NCBI GenBank assembly: GCA_013339895.1
Contig: JABACO010000008.1
Location: 1,672,796 to 1,736,795 of the forward strand
Reading direction: 5' to 3'
Source: Ephydatia muelleri
Taxonomy: Eukaryota; Porifera; Demospongiae; Spongillida; Spongillidae
DNA: 64,000 bases
Positions 22,232-34,480 of this stretch are shown here, one piece after another. Made by a program: the position numbers and the translations under genes. The notes under the pieces were generated by a model that saw only the letters and a program-made list of their open reading frames with translations, searched no databases and had not been told where the DNA came from. Numbering within the stretch: the stretch's first letter is position 1; each line of letters starts with the position of its first letter.

Positions 22232-24400
22232 TTAGTCCAAAAACAATGAGGCCTGAAACATTCTTCTTGGATTTGCTTGAATTAAAACTTTGCAGACCTC
22301 CTCTACTGGAATTCGTTCACCGTAGTGCATAGCTATTACTGCAAGATAACTGAGACGCTGCTCTGTCATGATGGACCTTGTGCATGTCTTAATTGATTCT
22401 CTTCATCAAGCTGAAGGAACGTTCAGCCTCAGCACTTGAGATTGGCAGTGTACATCCAATTAGAAGAAGACGATGGATATTAGGAAATGAGTCACTGTCA
22501 CAGGCACCTAGAGCTTGAAGAAGATTATTTAGAATAGTCTGCTCTTTTTTTCCATCCAACTTTTGGGTTTTCCACAGTCCTTCCCATCGCCTTACTTCAC
22601 TTGGAAGGGACCTTGGGAATGGTAGATCAATTTCCCATTTTAAAAGGTTTTGTCAGGGTTTACGAATGTGGTGACCAGTATTGATGGCACAAGGCTGAAC
22701 ACGCAACGTGTGTGATGTATTTCCCCTAGTGAAATCGCCCCTCCATCTGTCCACAGAGAAAGTCAATAAATGGAATGGCAACAGTTCTTTTGTAATGTTC
22801 CATTGGGCTGGTACTAGGTGTGTTGCTTCTATTCCTCTGCAGTGCGGTTAGGCGAGGAACAGATTCTGTTGCTCCTACTTCATTTGCCAATTTAAGGACC
22901 TCATCATACCATAATTCAAAGACTGTGTCAATAGTTGTTCTTGTTGATGCAAGGGACTCCATAACATCATCTATCATTGCATATGCTTCTAAAACATCTT
23001 GATCGCGCTTCTGCAATTTGGCTGAAAGAACCTTTAGTATGTACAAAGTGTTCTTGGTAATGATAAACACTGCAATGTTGTTAATGCAGCCATCATTCCT
23101 TGGGCCTTTACTAATGTACCCCTATCCCAATCCCGAAGTATCATTTGTACCCAACTGAGAATGCTGATGAGGATGAAGCATGGCATCCAAAAATGTTACA
23201 AATGCCACATACATCTCAAGAAAATCCTCGAAGTAAGTGTGCCTTTCCACCCACCGTGTTTTGCACAGTCCCACTAGTTTAGTTCGTGAACATGTGGGTA
23301 AATATACCTCTAAACATATCTCTGCCTTTTTGCACTGTTTGATAAGAAAAGAAAAGCTTCATTTATTATACCAATGAGATTGCGAATTTCTTGAAGTTGA
23401 CAAGCGGAAGCAAGTGACAGGTTTAAGCAGTGACAATAGTAGTGGGTATAAAAAGCTAATGGAGACACCTCTTTTATCTTGGCTTGCACACCAGCTTTTT
23501 TGGAGGACATTACTGCAGCCCCATCATAGGCTTGGCCTAGAGAGAGAGAAATATTGGTTAGGGATTCCAAAATCTTACTAGCTATTACTGCGGCTGTGGC
23601 TCTTTCGAGGTGAATGAAGTCAACAAGGCATTCCTTTATGTGAGGATCATTTGGTGTTGACAGGTTTACAAACCTCACACATACAGAAAGTATTTCCTGG
23701 TTTGAATGGCTGTCTGTGCATTCATCTGCTATAATGGTAAATGGTAAGTTCTGACTTCGAAGCTCTCCGGTTAATTTTTCCTTTATTTTCATTGCATATA
23801 CATGAATGATATCATTTTGTATGGTTTTACTTGTGTATTTGGAATTTCGTTTTGCACTGCTCAGATGTTTTTGAAGAACACTATTCTCCTTTGCCATTAG
23901 CTGAAGGGTTGCTATGAAATTTCCTCGGTTCGTATCTTCATTAGTAAAATCAACTTTGTCATCCCTATGTCCTCTGAATGCTAACCCTTGCTTTGCAAGG
24001 AATTCAACTGCCATTACAATCTGCCGCAGAATCTCTGTATTTTCCTTTACTTGCTGGTCACTTAGTCCCATTAAACGTACATCAATCCGTGAGTCAGGGT
24101 TTCTGACACTTAGTAGAAACAATCTGCTTGGTTTGTGGCATGGCAATGCATTGTGCTTTTCTCATGGCAAACAAGAATGCCATCCTTGCCAAGAGCCTTG
24201 TTGTCGGGACTCTGATATACTGATAGAACAAGAACACCTGGTATAGCACCTTGGCTACCTCCTCTCTTTGGCTGCTCAGGGAAAAGGATGCAATGCTTAC
24301 AGATTCCCCCATCAAGGAGACCAAAGTGTTTAGCTATGTAGGAACTCAACATTCGCAAACAGTATGCATGTGGGTGTCCGTCATTCTTAGACTGTGCTAT
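22232..24400 (-). mobile_element. hAT-family transposase (ZMYM1/THAP12-like), nearly complete but broken
   Basis: Order on the minus strand: the N-terminal zinc-finger-like region (24400-24110: HAYCLRMLSSYIAKHFGLLD, ICKHCILFPEQPKRGG), then a long open frame 24146-23310. That frame has FLAKQGLAFRGHRDD, FTIIADECTDSHSNQE, GQAYDGAAVMSSKKAGVQA and HYYCHCLNLSLASACQ. The helical region is 23070-22726, and the dimerisation end is about 22630-22232 (LPISSAEAERSFSLMKRIN, then TEQRLSYLAVIAMHYGE). There is a frameshift in the dimerisation domain just after MKRIN and further shifts between 23310 and 23070 and near 24110, so it is inactive. It belongs to the same family as the copy at 12.3-14 kb and is better preserved. 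Confidence 0.82.
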
Positions 24401-24569
24401 GTTTTGCCACATGTTAGCAATGCATACATGTTGTGTGTGTATGTGTGTGTATGTGTATGTGTGTATGTGTGTGTATGTGTGTGTATGTATGTATGTGTAT
24501 GCAAGGGTTTTCAAGAAATGGTCAAGGTTCATTTACACAATGTATACTGGTACACACATGCATAAGGGT

Positions 24570-25685
24570 GTGTGAACCCAGCATCATGGCATATTCTGTG
24601 TGAGCTGACCATTGTGTGGGCAAAAAGAAACTGAAGTCATACAGCTTACTTGAAGAGGCATAAAGAATGACGAGGGTTATGCCTAAGATCACGTGCTTCT
24701 CCACCGGCCACAGAAATATAGTATGAGTGCTAAAGCCTTACGCATGTTGTAATGAACATAGTGTTATTTTTTGCAGTGTGCCCCCTCCCCAGGTAGGCTA
24801 CAGCTAATACAATGTAATGAATATTCGAACGGAAATATTAGTCATGCATGCAATCTGTAAAATTCATGCTCGTTGATTTATTAACACGTTGAGCACGTTG
24901 ATTTGAGTGATTGACTATGAAAAATAAAGCAAAAAGGAGATATTTTTGGACTACCATACAGTCAACATTCCCGTTAGAGCGAAACGCTCGAGAAATGCTG
25001 TAATCAGGCAGTCTGAGCTTTGTGATGCTACATCTGAAGGGAAACAAGGATTGCGATGCTTCGTTTCGGCACTTGGTAAGAATAACCGGTTTACTTTTTT
25101 CCCGGCATTCGAGATGATCTCGTTGTATCGATGGAGGAAGAGAAGCAGGTATATTGATGAAGCTCGCCACGCTACTCGCATAAGTGTCAACAACCTAAGT
25201 AGCCTGTTTTGTTGTTTTTCTCCATTAACAGGATAGCCTAATTTCGATGATTGCGGTTTGTGTATTTGCTACAGTAGCGGCGCTTGCCATCTTCACTGTT
25301 TATACGAGCTAATTGATAACCAAGTAAGCAGCTAATGAATTCCATTAGATGGCATGCGGGCACAAATCGATAAGGTTTGCTACGAAAACTGAGGTGAATT
25401 TATTTTTGAATGTACTAATGTGCTGTATTGCACTGTGTTTTATCAAGATCCTTCCACAATGTTCTTTGACTGTACTAAAGATGAGGCAACACTTTGGGAA
25501 AATGTCCTCAGTGTATGTGACAACCGCTGTACAGAGCCATACACACAATTCTGCATTTGCGGATTGATTGATGAAGGAACTATGAAGAAAAATATTATAT
25601 TTATATTTAAAAGGAGTATCAGAAATGAATGACCAAAGATACTATTAATAATTGAGGGTTTCAAGAGGAATGATGCATCAAGAGG
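24570..25685. other. No gene seen
   Basis: Open frames on both strands at about 24.85-25.24 kb overlap each other and lack splice context or recognisable motifs. Confidence 0.45.
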
Positions 25686-25689
25686 ATTA

Positions 25690-25960
25690 AGTGTACTGTG
25701 GTAGGGTATACATTGGAGCCAATGTGCACAAAATTCTTATGGCACTCTTGCATGGATGCATGCCAATAAAGAAATGAGCTATGTATGGTCTCTGCACATA
25801 CATACTCAGCAATGCCCAGCTCACCAGAATTGAAGAATGATGTTTCTTGCAGTGGCAGCGTGACCAGCATCTACTCTGACCTGGGCAGGGGAGAGGCATA
25901 GTTATGTCAAGATTGCCAAGTGTCCAATCCATCACAAGAATATCTGCAGGGTGCATGAGT
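25690..25960 (-). mobile_element. Fragment of a LINE-type nuclease tail
   Basis: The minus strand reads HPADILVMDWTLGNLDIT, matching the TPADVLVPNW.LSNPAAFDL stretch of the LINE at 8.1 kb. The rest of this fragment is too diverged to place. It is a dead remnant. Confidence 0.45.
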
Positions 25961-26099
25961 GCTCTCTATTCCTTGTGTGATACCACTTCTTGCTTTTACT
26001 GTTGCTTGCCAGGTATGCTTGGTGGCTAAACCCTAGTAACCTATTGTCGCGCACCTTCTCACCTGCAAGTGGCAGCATGATGATCGACATGTATATGGG

Positions 26100-26325
26100 G
26101 TCAAGGACAAAGTCATGGCAAATGGAGTAGCAGTAGAGATTAATGGCTGCTGGGGTGCTGAGTCTCAGGATTCCCTATCACTTCTTGCTACTTGTCTTGC
26201 CATTCCCATGCAGAACGACAAGAGTCAAGCCACTGCTGCTCTTCTACGGCAAACACAGCTTCACTTTGGTAAGGTCCTTTGGAAGACCTCTGCTGGGCTT
26301 TTATTGGACATCACCTTTTCATAAT
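26100..26325 (+). mobile_element. C-terminal end of a LINE-type element, opposite orientation
   Basis: The plus strand reads VAVEINGCWGAESQDSLSLL and then a basic helix ending HFGKVLWKTSAGLLL. It matches the extreme C-terminus of the 7.7-9.9-kb LINE (VEVYGGCGWGCEAQG...). It faces the previous fragment head to head, so the locus is rearranged. Confidence 0.5.
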
Positions 26326-26419
26326 TTTGTTGATCCGTCAGCTTCTTGGGTCAAGGTTCTACCATTGGTAAGGCTTGGGTTTCTTTGGAACCAAATTAGT
26401 ACAGCATTGCAATAAAATG

Positions 26420-28030
26420 GCAGACACCTCAGTTGATTTATTGTAACTGCAGACTCAGCTGGAATTTTGTGGTGACATGATGGTAAGGTAAATTGCAGCT
26501 GGCCTTTCAAGCAACTCATTAGAAACATATTCATATTCTATTCTTGTGTTGTTTTTGCTATGTCTGAAGCCACTGCTGATCTCTAGTTGGGCAGAGTCAG
26601 TAGCTTGCAACACTCCACAAATAAATAATGGAGTTTATTGTTGCTCAAAAGTATGGCTAATCAGTAGAACTGAAGAATGAAGCTCTTTATATGCCCATGC
26701 AGTATTATGGATCACTTTGCTAGCTACGGCACGAATCATGATATATTCTATTGATGTTGCTCAACAACCCAATACAACTCAACTCAACTGACAACCACTA
26801 GCATATGTGCACACATATATGAACAACATTGCAAAGTGCCATGCTTTCTAACCCTGCATTGAATGACATTTGTCACTTCATTTGCATGATCATGACCTCA
26901 GCATAGAGTGGAGAAGACTCAATCAGTAAATATTCAGTTGCGGGCAAAGTGTAAGTGCTTGTGTGTTTGAGTCTATGCTTGGTTATTAGTGGAGGGAGAA
27001 CATTCTAGTTTTATATTCTAATAATGTGTTGTTGGGTACTGCAGAGCAGGGTTGTGAGGTATCACACCACTCTAATGACAGCAGCTAGTATAGTAAAGGA
27101 AAGATTCAACAATAACTCTCTCATTTCTACCTATGTCAATATGCCTGTCTGTGATATCATAACTGCATGCTGTTATATTATGTGGAGCACACAAGTTGCA
27201 CTGTATCCATCATATTTTCTCGTCATCATGGGTGATGCCCCAGACGATGACTTAATCAAACCCAGCTCTCCTCAATTTACCATTATGTTCAATATGAAGC
27301 TCACATTTGCACAGACATTGAGATTAATTAGCATTATACTGGCACTTAATCATGGCAGAGTGGAATTGTTAAGTCACAATCAAAATGAAAATGATGCCTT
27401 ACATTTAGCAACATAAATCAGAGTCAGTCAAGCATTGTGCATATGATGATACTAGCTGGAGCAACTGTACTCACTGATAGCTACATGGATGACACTCAGA
27501 AATTTGTAGTCAAAACACAATATCAACATGTGCACATGCACAAGAACACAACTTTGATAGTGTTTCAGAATCAGTGCTCTTCTGATAACCTGAGTAAGGG
27601 GTGGAGAAATGTATTGTGATCAAGTCACCTTCAAATGTCATGCAGTATCCCTTCAATATACAACATATTCATATAGGTATGCACAAGGCCAGGTTGTATT
27701 TATCTATTCTACCATTTCAGTGTGTTGAACTCTATTTAGTTTGTATTGACTATTCAAGTGAATATTAATGTGTTACTATGTTATTGCTTTACACAGCGGC
27801 ATCTAGTGGTGCACAGCAATTATATTTGGCTCGTGTGCTACAAGTTCAGTGGGTCATGCATTGCCCTTTGACCATATATACGTGTACTGCAACCTACATG
27901 TATATGTAAGGATAAAGATATCTGTTGCAATAATTACATGCTTGCGTGTCATTATTCAGTGCATAAGAAATCATATCCCATTCATCGGCTCCTCCCTTCC
28001 CAGAAACAAACCACTAGGTACCTTTCATCT
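26420..28030. other. No gene seen
   Basis: Open frames at 27.0-27.6 kb have no convincing motifs. A CAG|GTAAGT donor on the plus strand at 28090 has no matching exon that I can support. Confidence 0.45.
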
Positions 28031-28034
28031 GGAT

Positions 28035-29839
28035 TCATTTTCTTTGGTACAGTGGGGAAAAGTGAAACCAAACCTTCAGAAAATGGTCAGGTAAGTTTAC
28101 TTTAAGTGTTAGGATGACCCTACCTTCCACATCAAGTACAGTGACCTTTTGCGTATCCCCATCAACAACCAACAGCCTTCCTCCCGAGAGCAGCACAGTG
28201 TCCACGTAGGAACACTCAAATGGCATTTCTGCAACATGCTGCCACTTCTGGTTGACAGGATGTAGGGCAAATATGGCCGAGATTCTCTTTGATCCATCAG
28301 AGCCTCCGATGGCAAAAAGCACGCCCCCAACCACACGTGCGGATGAACCAATGTATGGTAAGTCTGGTAAGCGTCTCCAGTGCATGTCTTCTATGTGCGC
28401 AGAGGTCTAGCAGATATGTGGGTTTATTTTGTGCACAGATTAATGACTGAGCAGTGATGGTGAAGAGATATGCAAAGCATGATTGATAGTTCATGTACCA
28501 CTGCACATAGCAACATGCAAACAGGTATAGGGGCACACCCAGAGCATGTATATTACATTATATTGCAGTATGATGTCATTCAAAGGTGAACCGCTCTGAC
28601 AGGGAATGTTACTCACCAAGTCACTGATGTTGGCACACCACACTGCCCTGTCCATAGGCCAACCTCCCATCACAAAGACCAGGTCTCCATAAACTGCTGC
28701 CGACATGTTTTTGCACGGCTGGGGAAGAGGTGGTCCAATGTGCCAGGTCTGCGTCGTACTGTCAAACACTTGGATGGTGTCTAAGGCCTTGATCCTGCAG
28801 CCTTCTCCTCCCATCACCAGTAGACCACCTCCATCAACTGCAACAACACAAGACTGCCTGCATGCTGTCACCATGCCTGGCATGCAGGTCCACTCCCCTC
28901 CTTTCCACACCATCACCTCATCACTGTATGCAGGAGGTACATCACCACCCACACTCACTAATCTTCCACTGCACACACCTAGTGTGGCCCATGTTGTACA
29001 ATCGGTCAATTTATTCCAGCGTTTCTCCACTTCGTCTAACTGGTACACTCCTTCTCCACCTCCTCCCCACACAACCGTTCCATCCACCAGCACTAGGCCA
29101 CCCCCACACCCTCGACCACCTCTCTCAGGGACTTCGTTACATGTTTCAAAGGGCAATGTTATTATGGTCTGAAAAAAAAACACAAGATTAATTAATACTA
29201 TATCTTTCACTTTTGCTATTACAACCGTTAAAAATGGATGCAGGTAAATGTATAAGAAACCTGCAACTGTATGTCTAGTTATCCGTCTGTTCAGGTCATA
29301 AGGTTCTATCCACGTCCTGTTTGAAACTAGTTAGTTACCTGATTTGTTGAACTTCGTACAAAACTAATTAACTGTGATAAAGCAAATTTCTTAATTTAGC
29401 ACATTAGCATGTAGGTATGCACCATTTTACTAAATACTGTACGTATTCCATTACCAGAAACAGTTTCCTGCTTCATTACTAAATAACCACCCCAATGATA
29501 GCCGTCCCCCAGCGCCTGCGTACATGACGCAGTTGCCGTGCACACCAATGTAACTTAGAGAATACCTATACCTGCTTCGTATCTCAAGCATCCTTGCTAT
29601 ACCAAATGTACTGTATAGTTCACGCCACACAATTAAGATGCTACAGTGTACTTGGGATCTCGTAGAGTATCTACCTGTACGGTCAAATTAACTAAATCGT
29701 ATCCTTCAGACCAATCGTCTGCGGTCACTGTGCGTTAACGGTCGATGACGGGGTTGCCCTCCTCACATCTCCTCACGTTTCGCCCACTCTAGATCTGCGG
29801 CCCAAACTGAAGACGCTCACTTACCGTTGCATTCCCCAT
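28035..29839 (-). CDS. Kelch-repeat protein, three exons, about 312 residues
   Basis: Exon 1 (29825-29839) would encode only MGNAT, ending at ACG|GTAAGTG. Exon 2 (28617-29168) follows TTTTTTTTCAG and ends GACTTG|GTGAGT. Exon 3 starts at 28406 after CTGCTAG. All three join in phase 0. The protein contains blades such as GGGLVLVDGTVVWGGGG, RLVSVGGDVPPAYSDEV, LLVMGGEGCRIKALDTIQV and DLVFVMGGWPMDRAVW, with the Gly-Gly and Trp spacing of Kelch/galactose-oxidase propellers. About five to six blades are present and no BTB or kinase domain is seen. The end is uncertain: exon 3 may run to the stop at 28035 or splice at AAA|GTAAAC (28100). The very short first exon is inferred from phase and splice sites; the family call is firmer than the gene limits. 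Confidence 0.68.
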
Positions 29840-29844
29840 TAAGA

Positions 29845-30032
29845 CGGTTGTAAACGCCCCTAGCGCTCCTTTTATGGCATGATTTGGTGCTAATTATAAA
29901 AATAGCAATGGAATGAGGGGCTCCTTACGATCGATGTTACAAGCTTCTAGCTTAGTAGTACACAGGCATTACCAACAATCCGTAAACGGTGCTAATAACG
30001 TATGTGTAGATCGTAATCAGGCCTGAACCTTC

Positions 30033-30064
<32 letters not shown>

Positions 30065-31330
30065 TGTAATATATACCTTCCAATTGAGCAATAGGTTATG
30101 TCCCTGTGTCGGTCGTGTACTTCGTAGATTACTTTGTGCGACTCTCAGAGAAAATCAGAGACAATGGCCTACGTCGCCATTCAATGTGACACTACAGCTA
30201 CATATGGCATATAAATTGCTGTTTCAAGGTCCTTCTGTGTTCTTATAGTATGCTGCTTCTAGATGTACTTTCTCACCCGCATCAAAAACGCTATGCTTGC
30301 AAAGCATCTGGGGCGTTTCCCCGCAATGGGGTCATGCATGAGAGCGCTTCCTAATTAATGTACCTCATAGCCGGCTGAGAGGGCATTTTTACCCCAGTTG
30401 TTGTTTAAAACCCTTACACACGACAAAGTACAGTTCGAGGTGCATCGGCACGTCACAGCAAAAACGGACGCCTCTTAAATTGGCCGGCCAAAATTGGTTA
30501 CCCTAATACTCTTATCTGCATGCACCCCAGCTGAAGCCAATCATAAGACGGTGCAAAGTTAAAACATCAAGTTAGAACATTGTTCAACACTTACCAATTA
30601 TTACGGTACACATGTTGTTCAAAACAAGCGTTGCGCATTTGCAGGAAAACGTAGTTAGCCCACAACTTGCACTATATGACGTACCAGGAAACAAACTGAT
30701 CAATATGTTGTTGACTACAAAGTGTTAACTGTTTAGAATAAATAGGGTGGCTTTAGTATAGCACCTGCGGCGCAATATTGCTCTATTGCCCGTGAAAGAG
30801 TTAAACCTCTTTTTTTTTTTGTCGTTATTGTTCTGGGTAAGGCTGGAATTTTATGCTGAAATTTCAGTTTATTACCGGTACATAAACTGGCAGTATCGAT
30901 CAATATACTGTATAGGTGAGAATTCTTGTTCACATGTTATCTAACTGCGGGCGTGCAAATTGATTGGAATAACTGATATCTATCAATGTATTTTATTTTG
31001 TTTTCATCTTGATACAATGAAAAAGGAGCGATTTTCATCAAGGTAGTCGCCAATTGTCGGCCTGTATACCCACGTACATTCGTGCTAGAAGAAGCATGTT
31101 TGTTAGCAATCAATGGTGAAATCAGAGCTGAGAATAACGGGATACTTCCGGACACGAGTGCCGTTACCCATGTATTATCTCTGCCGCCTAAAAGTGATAC
31201 GTCCAAGCATTGTCGTTCTAGGGGAAGTCCGACGCTTGTGCTAGATAATAATGCATAGTTATTTACCCACCTGGGCATGATGTACATGTATAAACGTAGT
31301 TTCCCTGTATAGCAAATGAATGACAATGGT
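29845..31330. other. Intergenic, no gene seen
   Basis: Contains a 31-base C run at 30034-30064. The stretch upstream of the Kelch start presumably holds its promoter, but no recognisable element stands out. Confidence 0.5.
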
Positions 31331-31331
31331 A

Positions 31332-31781
31332 TCATTTGGAACTTCCCGAAAGGACCATCGACATAGCAAACTCTATGTAGTCCACTCGACCGTCACCGTT
31401 GGTATCCGCATTACTAACAAACTTAGCTAGGTCCGCGTCAGTCACGTTTTCATCGAGCTCTTGCAGCCCTAAGCGAAGTTCGTCAACAGTGAGGTAGCCA
31501 TCGCCGTCCTTGTCGATATTTTGAAACATCTTCCGAATGGGCTCCAGCTTCATCCTCGCTGCTATCATGTTTACGAATTCTCCAAAGTCGATTGAGCCGC
31601 TACTATCGATATCAGCGGATTTCAGAAACGTTTTGATATGTCGCCGACTGGACTTGAGGCCAAGCGACTCCATCAGTGGGAGAAGCTCATCTCCGGAGAT
31701 GCTTCCATCGCTGTTGGTGTCATATTGGGCAAAGAACTCCTGAAATCTCGTCAGCTGCTCAGCGGTGAACTCTCCGCCCAT
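31332..31781 (-). CDS. Calmodulin-like protein with four EF-hands, single exon, 149 residues
   Basis: The frame from ATG at 31781 gives MGGEFTAEQLTRFQEFF, the usual start position for a calmodulin-like protein (149 residues, as in calmodulin). Four 12-residue calcium loops are intact: DTNSDGSISGDE (21-32), DIDSSGSIDFGE (57-68), DKDGDGYLTVDE (90-101) and DTNGDGRVDYIE (126-137), each with Asp at position 1 and Glu at 12. All four should bind calcium. The sequence is clearly diverged from true calmodulin, so it is a calmodulin-like or troponin-C-like member acting as a calcium sensor. The open frame extends 15 codons upstream, but the internal ATG fits the family better. Absence of introns suggests a possible retrocopy origin; the frame is intact. 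Confidence 0.88.
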   Translation of the reverse strand: MGGEFTAEQLTRFQEFFAQYDTNSDGSISGDELLPLMESLGLKSSRRHIKTFLKSADIDSSGSIDFGEFVNMIAARMKLEPIRKMFQNIDKDGDGYLTVDELRLGLQELDENVTDADLAKFVSNADTNGDGRVDYIEFAMSMVLSGSSK

Positions 31782-31799
31782 GGAGCAAATTGCACAGCG

Positions 31800-32378
31800 T
31801 ACACTCCTGCTGAAATATAGTAACACCGTATATAGATGTTGTATCTAATTATGTGGTTTCACCGATGCATTGCACAAACTTTTCTTTTATGAGGATTTAC
31901 GGAGATTTACGGAACCCCTTTTTTTTTCCCTTTTTTTTTTTCCCTCGATTTGTGCATCGATCGAGCAAGGAACGAAACATATCTACTAGAATTTGTTGTT
32001 GCCACACGCTCAGAGCAGTTTCACGCAATGTATCTCGTCTTTTGATTGCGCGTGCAACTGCTCCGACTGTACAATGATGTACTTGAATAGGAGGCATTTT
32101 ATAGCAATGATACAAAATCAGGAGGTACAACACTAGCAGTTCAGGCCCGTAGCCACGGAGAGGGGGTTCACCTGTAGCGCAATACTGCGTTGCTGTCCAC
32201 GAAAGAGTTAAGCGTCATAATTTACGAGGCATATGCCGCTAACTAAAGATCATCCACACGGTTTTTGAGTCATGTGCTGAAGTCATATAGCTCTGCAATA
32301 TGCTACAACATGTGCATGAGGTACGTACAAGTCTTGCTATCGTTTTGAACTGACTATGCAACATTTTGTCACAGTATA
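31800..32378. other. Short intergenic stretch with a hAT-like end motif
   Basis: CAGGCCCGTAGCCACGGAGA occurs at about 32143, the same end motif as at 19.05 and 32.38 kb. No gene. Confidence 0.5.
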
Positions 32379-32651
32379 CAGGCCCGTAGGCTGGTCGGGA
32401 GATCGGGAAACAATGAGGGTGGAACTAACTAGCGGGGGAGGGGGGCCTTCCCTGAGGGGTCTGGGGAGCTTTGCAACTTTTACAATGTTGAAGTCACAAA
32501 ACATCTCACAATCATTATAATAAAAGTGTGGGGGAGTTTGGGGGGGGGGGGGGGGGGGGGGGGGGCTATCCACTTCAGGTCCGATGCCTTTCTTTGGCAC
32601 ACGTTATTGTGTATAAAGCGGAACCAGCTACGGCGAGCGGAACCAAGCTGG

Positions 32652-33891
32652 CAGTGATGCCGCGGTCAGCTATTATCGATCCGGTCACGTTCACGGCTAA
32701 CCGTACCGGATCCACACGGTCACGTTGGCGGACGAACAGTGACCGTGTTATACCAATACGGTCACGGTGGCGGTTTGACGGTTGGCCGCCTGGATTCAAG
32801 CCGGTCCCGGTCGATATCCGGTCCAAACTAACAGCACGAATTAAATTTAATAACCATCTGATTCTAGTGTATATTTAACGTTACTCTTTCCACTCAGCCA
32901 GCATCCATCCGCCATCTTATGCGGTCAGCTTTAGCATACCCTTTCAGAGTGAGCACTGGAGTAAATCAGTGTTTTAGCAATGCGAAGGAAGTTTAATAGC
33001 TTCATGGTCGCTCCACCATTGCATGACGTCATTAACGCGCCAGTTAAGCATATAGCGCTTCAACTCGTCTTCTATGCTCCCTCGCGCTCCTGTGTGCCAC
33101 CCCAAGGATCTCTTTGGTAGCAGTACATGGCTGCAGCAGAATGCATGATGTAGTTGAAATTCGCACTTGTAATGCCAAAATGTTGACTTACGTCAAAGCC
33201 AATGCATCCAGTGCAAATATATTGTGATTGGGAACAGCATCTCCCTAGATGAAACTTCTGCAGAATCTGCACAATCAATTACAAGTGTTCTTCAGGTCGA
33301 TCAGACCTTTCCGCGGCAGGACTTAAGCCAAACCCAGCCGGCATTGGCTCAGAAGTCAGAACTCGGGAGGAAACGATAGTGCACTAGAAAGCCAAAGGCA
33401 ATGCATGAATTAAAAGGCGTCAGTCCCGCGTCACTCACAGAACTAAAATCCACGCAGCAAATGAAATCCAAGCAACAAAATCGAATCCACAAAATCCATT
33501 AATTTTATTCGAATAAACAGTGATATTACTCATGTATTCTATAGATAGTGTAAATAAAAATATATCATTCTTAACTACCCGGCAGGAAAGCGGTGTCAGA
33601 GTATGTCTTGTTATCGAATTGTCACTTCGGTGCATGAATGCTGCATTGTGTCAATTCTCACAGGTTCCCAGTCCTAGGTTATCCAACAAAAATTTCTTTA
33701 TGTCTGACCGGCAGTTGACCGTCAAAATTTTTGACGGTCCCACGGTTTTTGGCCTCAATAGGCTGACGGTTAAGTGGTTCGCGAACTAATTCAATTATTC
33801 ACTTTTCCTGACGGTCACGGACGCGGTCAAGCCAACCGTATCGCCTAGTTTGACGGTTTTGACGGTTGGCGGGCGAACCGCGGCATCACTG
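32652..33891. mobile_element. Inner hAT-type non-autonomous element, 1240 bp, with 8-bp target duplication
   Basis: Ends are CAGTGATGCCGCGGT and its exact complement. It is flanked by the perfect 8-base direct repeat CAAGCTGG at 32644-32651 and 33892-33899. CAGTG ends with an 8-base duplication are diagnostic of hAT elements. Both subterminal regions are packed with CGGTCAC/TGACGGT motifs, likely transposase-binding sites. No coding sequence is seen. It landed inside the tandem-repeat body of the outer element. Confidence 0.85.
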
Positions 33892-33985
33892 CAAGCTGGG
33901 CAGGCGGAACCAGCTTGGGCAAGCGGAACCAGCTTTGGCAAGCGGAACCAGCTTGGGCAAGCGGAACTAGCTTGGACGGGCGGGG
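33886..33985. repeat. Tandem GCGGAACCAGCTTGGGCAA units
   Basis: About five units of 17-19 bases, with one or two more left of the inner element at about 32620-32650, showing that the array predates that insertion. Confidence 0.85.
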
Positions 33986-34172
33986 GGGGCCGACCGAACC
34001 CACCGACGACCCCCCCCCCCCCCCCCCCCCCTCCCACCAGCCTACGGGCCTGGTATATAAGTTCGAATGTTCAGTTGCACTCCAACCACGCGGCTGAGGT
34101 CATGTGCATATACCGTATATATAAGATGCACCGCCCCTATTTTGGAGGGCGTTGCGCAGCGCAATAATAACC

Positions 34173-34174
<2 letters not shown>

Positions 34175-34209
<35 letters not shown>
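34175..34209. repeat. 35-base pure G run
   Basis: Directly followed by CAAAAAAAAAA. A similar pure C run of 31 bases is at 35256-35286. Confidence 0.95.
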
Positions 34210-34211
<2 letters not shown>

Positions 34212-34480
34212 AAAAAAAAAGTTATAGACACCATCCCAAAAATGCTTAAAATCAAGGTCCAGTACGAACACGCCCATTTTAGACCACGCCCCTTAAAATC
34301 ATTACGTAATCGACAATTGACCGCACCTCTATTAATAATAAGAATGCAATCGCGCACAAACTTGCATTGATACACTGTATACTACACATTGCCGCATTCA
34401 CTCCTGTGGTCTGCATGGTTCTCATAATGTTGCTGGAATTGGCTATAAGTTAGAAACACATTGTTTAGATTATCTCCCCA

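Larger units (their letters stand above)
32379..34052. mobile_element. Non-autonomous hAT-like element, split by a second element
   Basis: Ends are CAGGCCCGTAGGCTGGT at 32379 and its exact complement ending at 34052 (17-base inverted repeat). Flanks share only GTATA, so an 8-base duplication is not certain. Removing the inner element (32652-33891) leaves a MITE of about 430 bases whose body includes tandem GCGGAACCAGCTTGGGCAA units and G/C runs (32540-32575 G, 34010-34031 C). No ORF. Confidence 0.7.

Noticed and set aside
24838-25236. Overlapping open frames on both strands
   Set aside because: No motif, no splice context, and the two strands compete equally; likely chance.
27024-27416. 130-residue plus-strand frame with an ankyrin-like end (NDALHLAT)
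   Set aside because: A single weak match, no repeated ankyrin unit and no splice partners.
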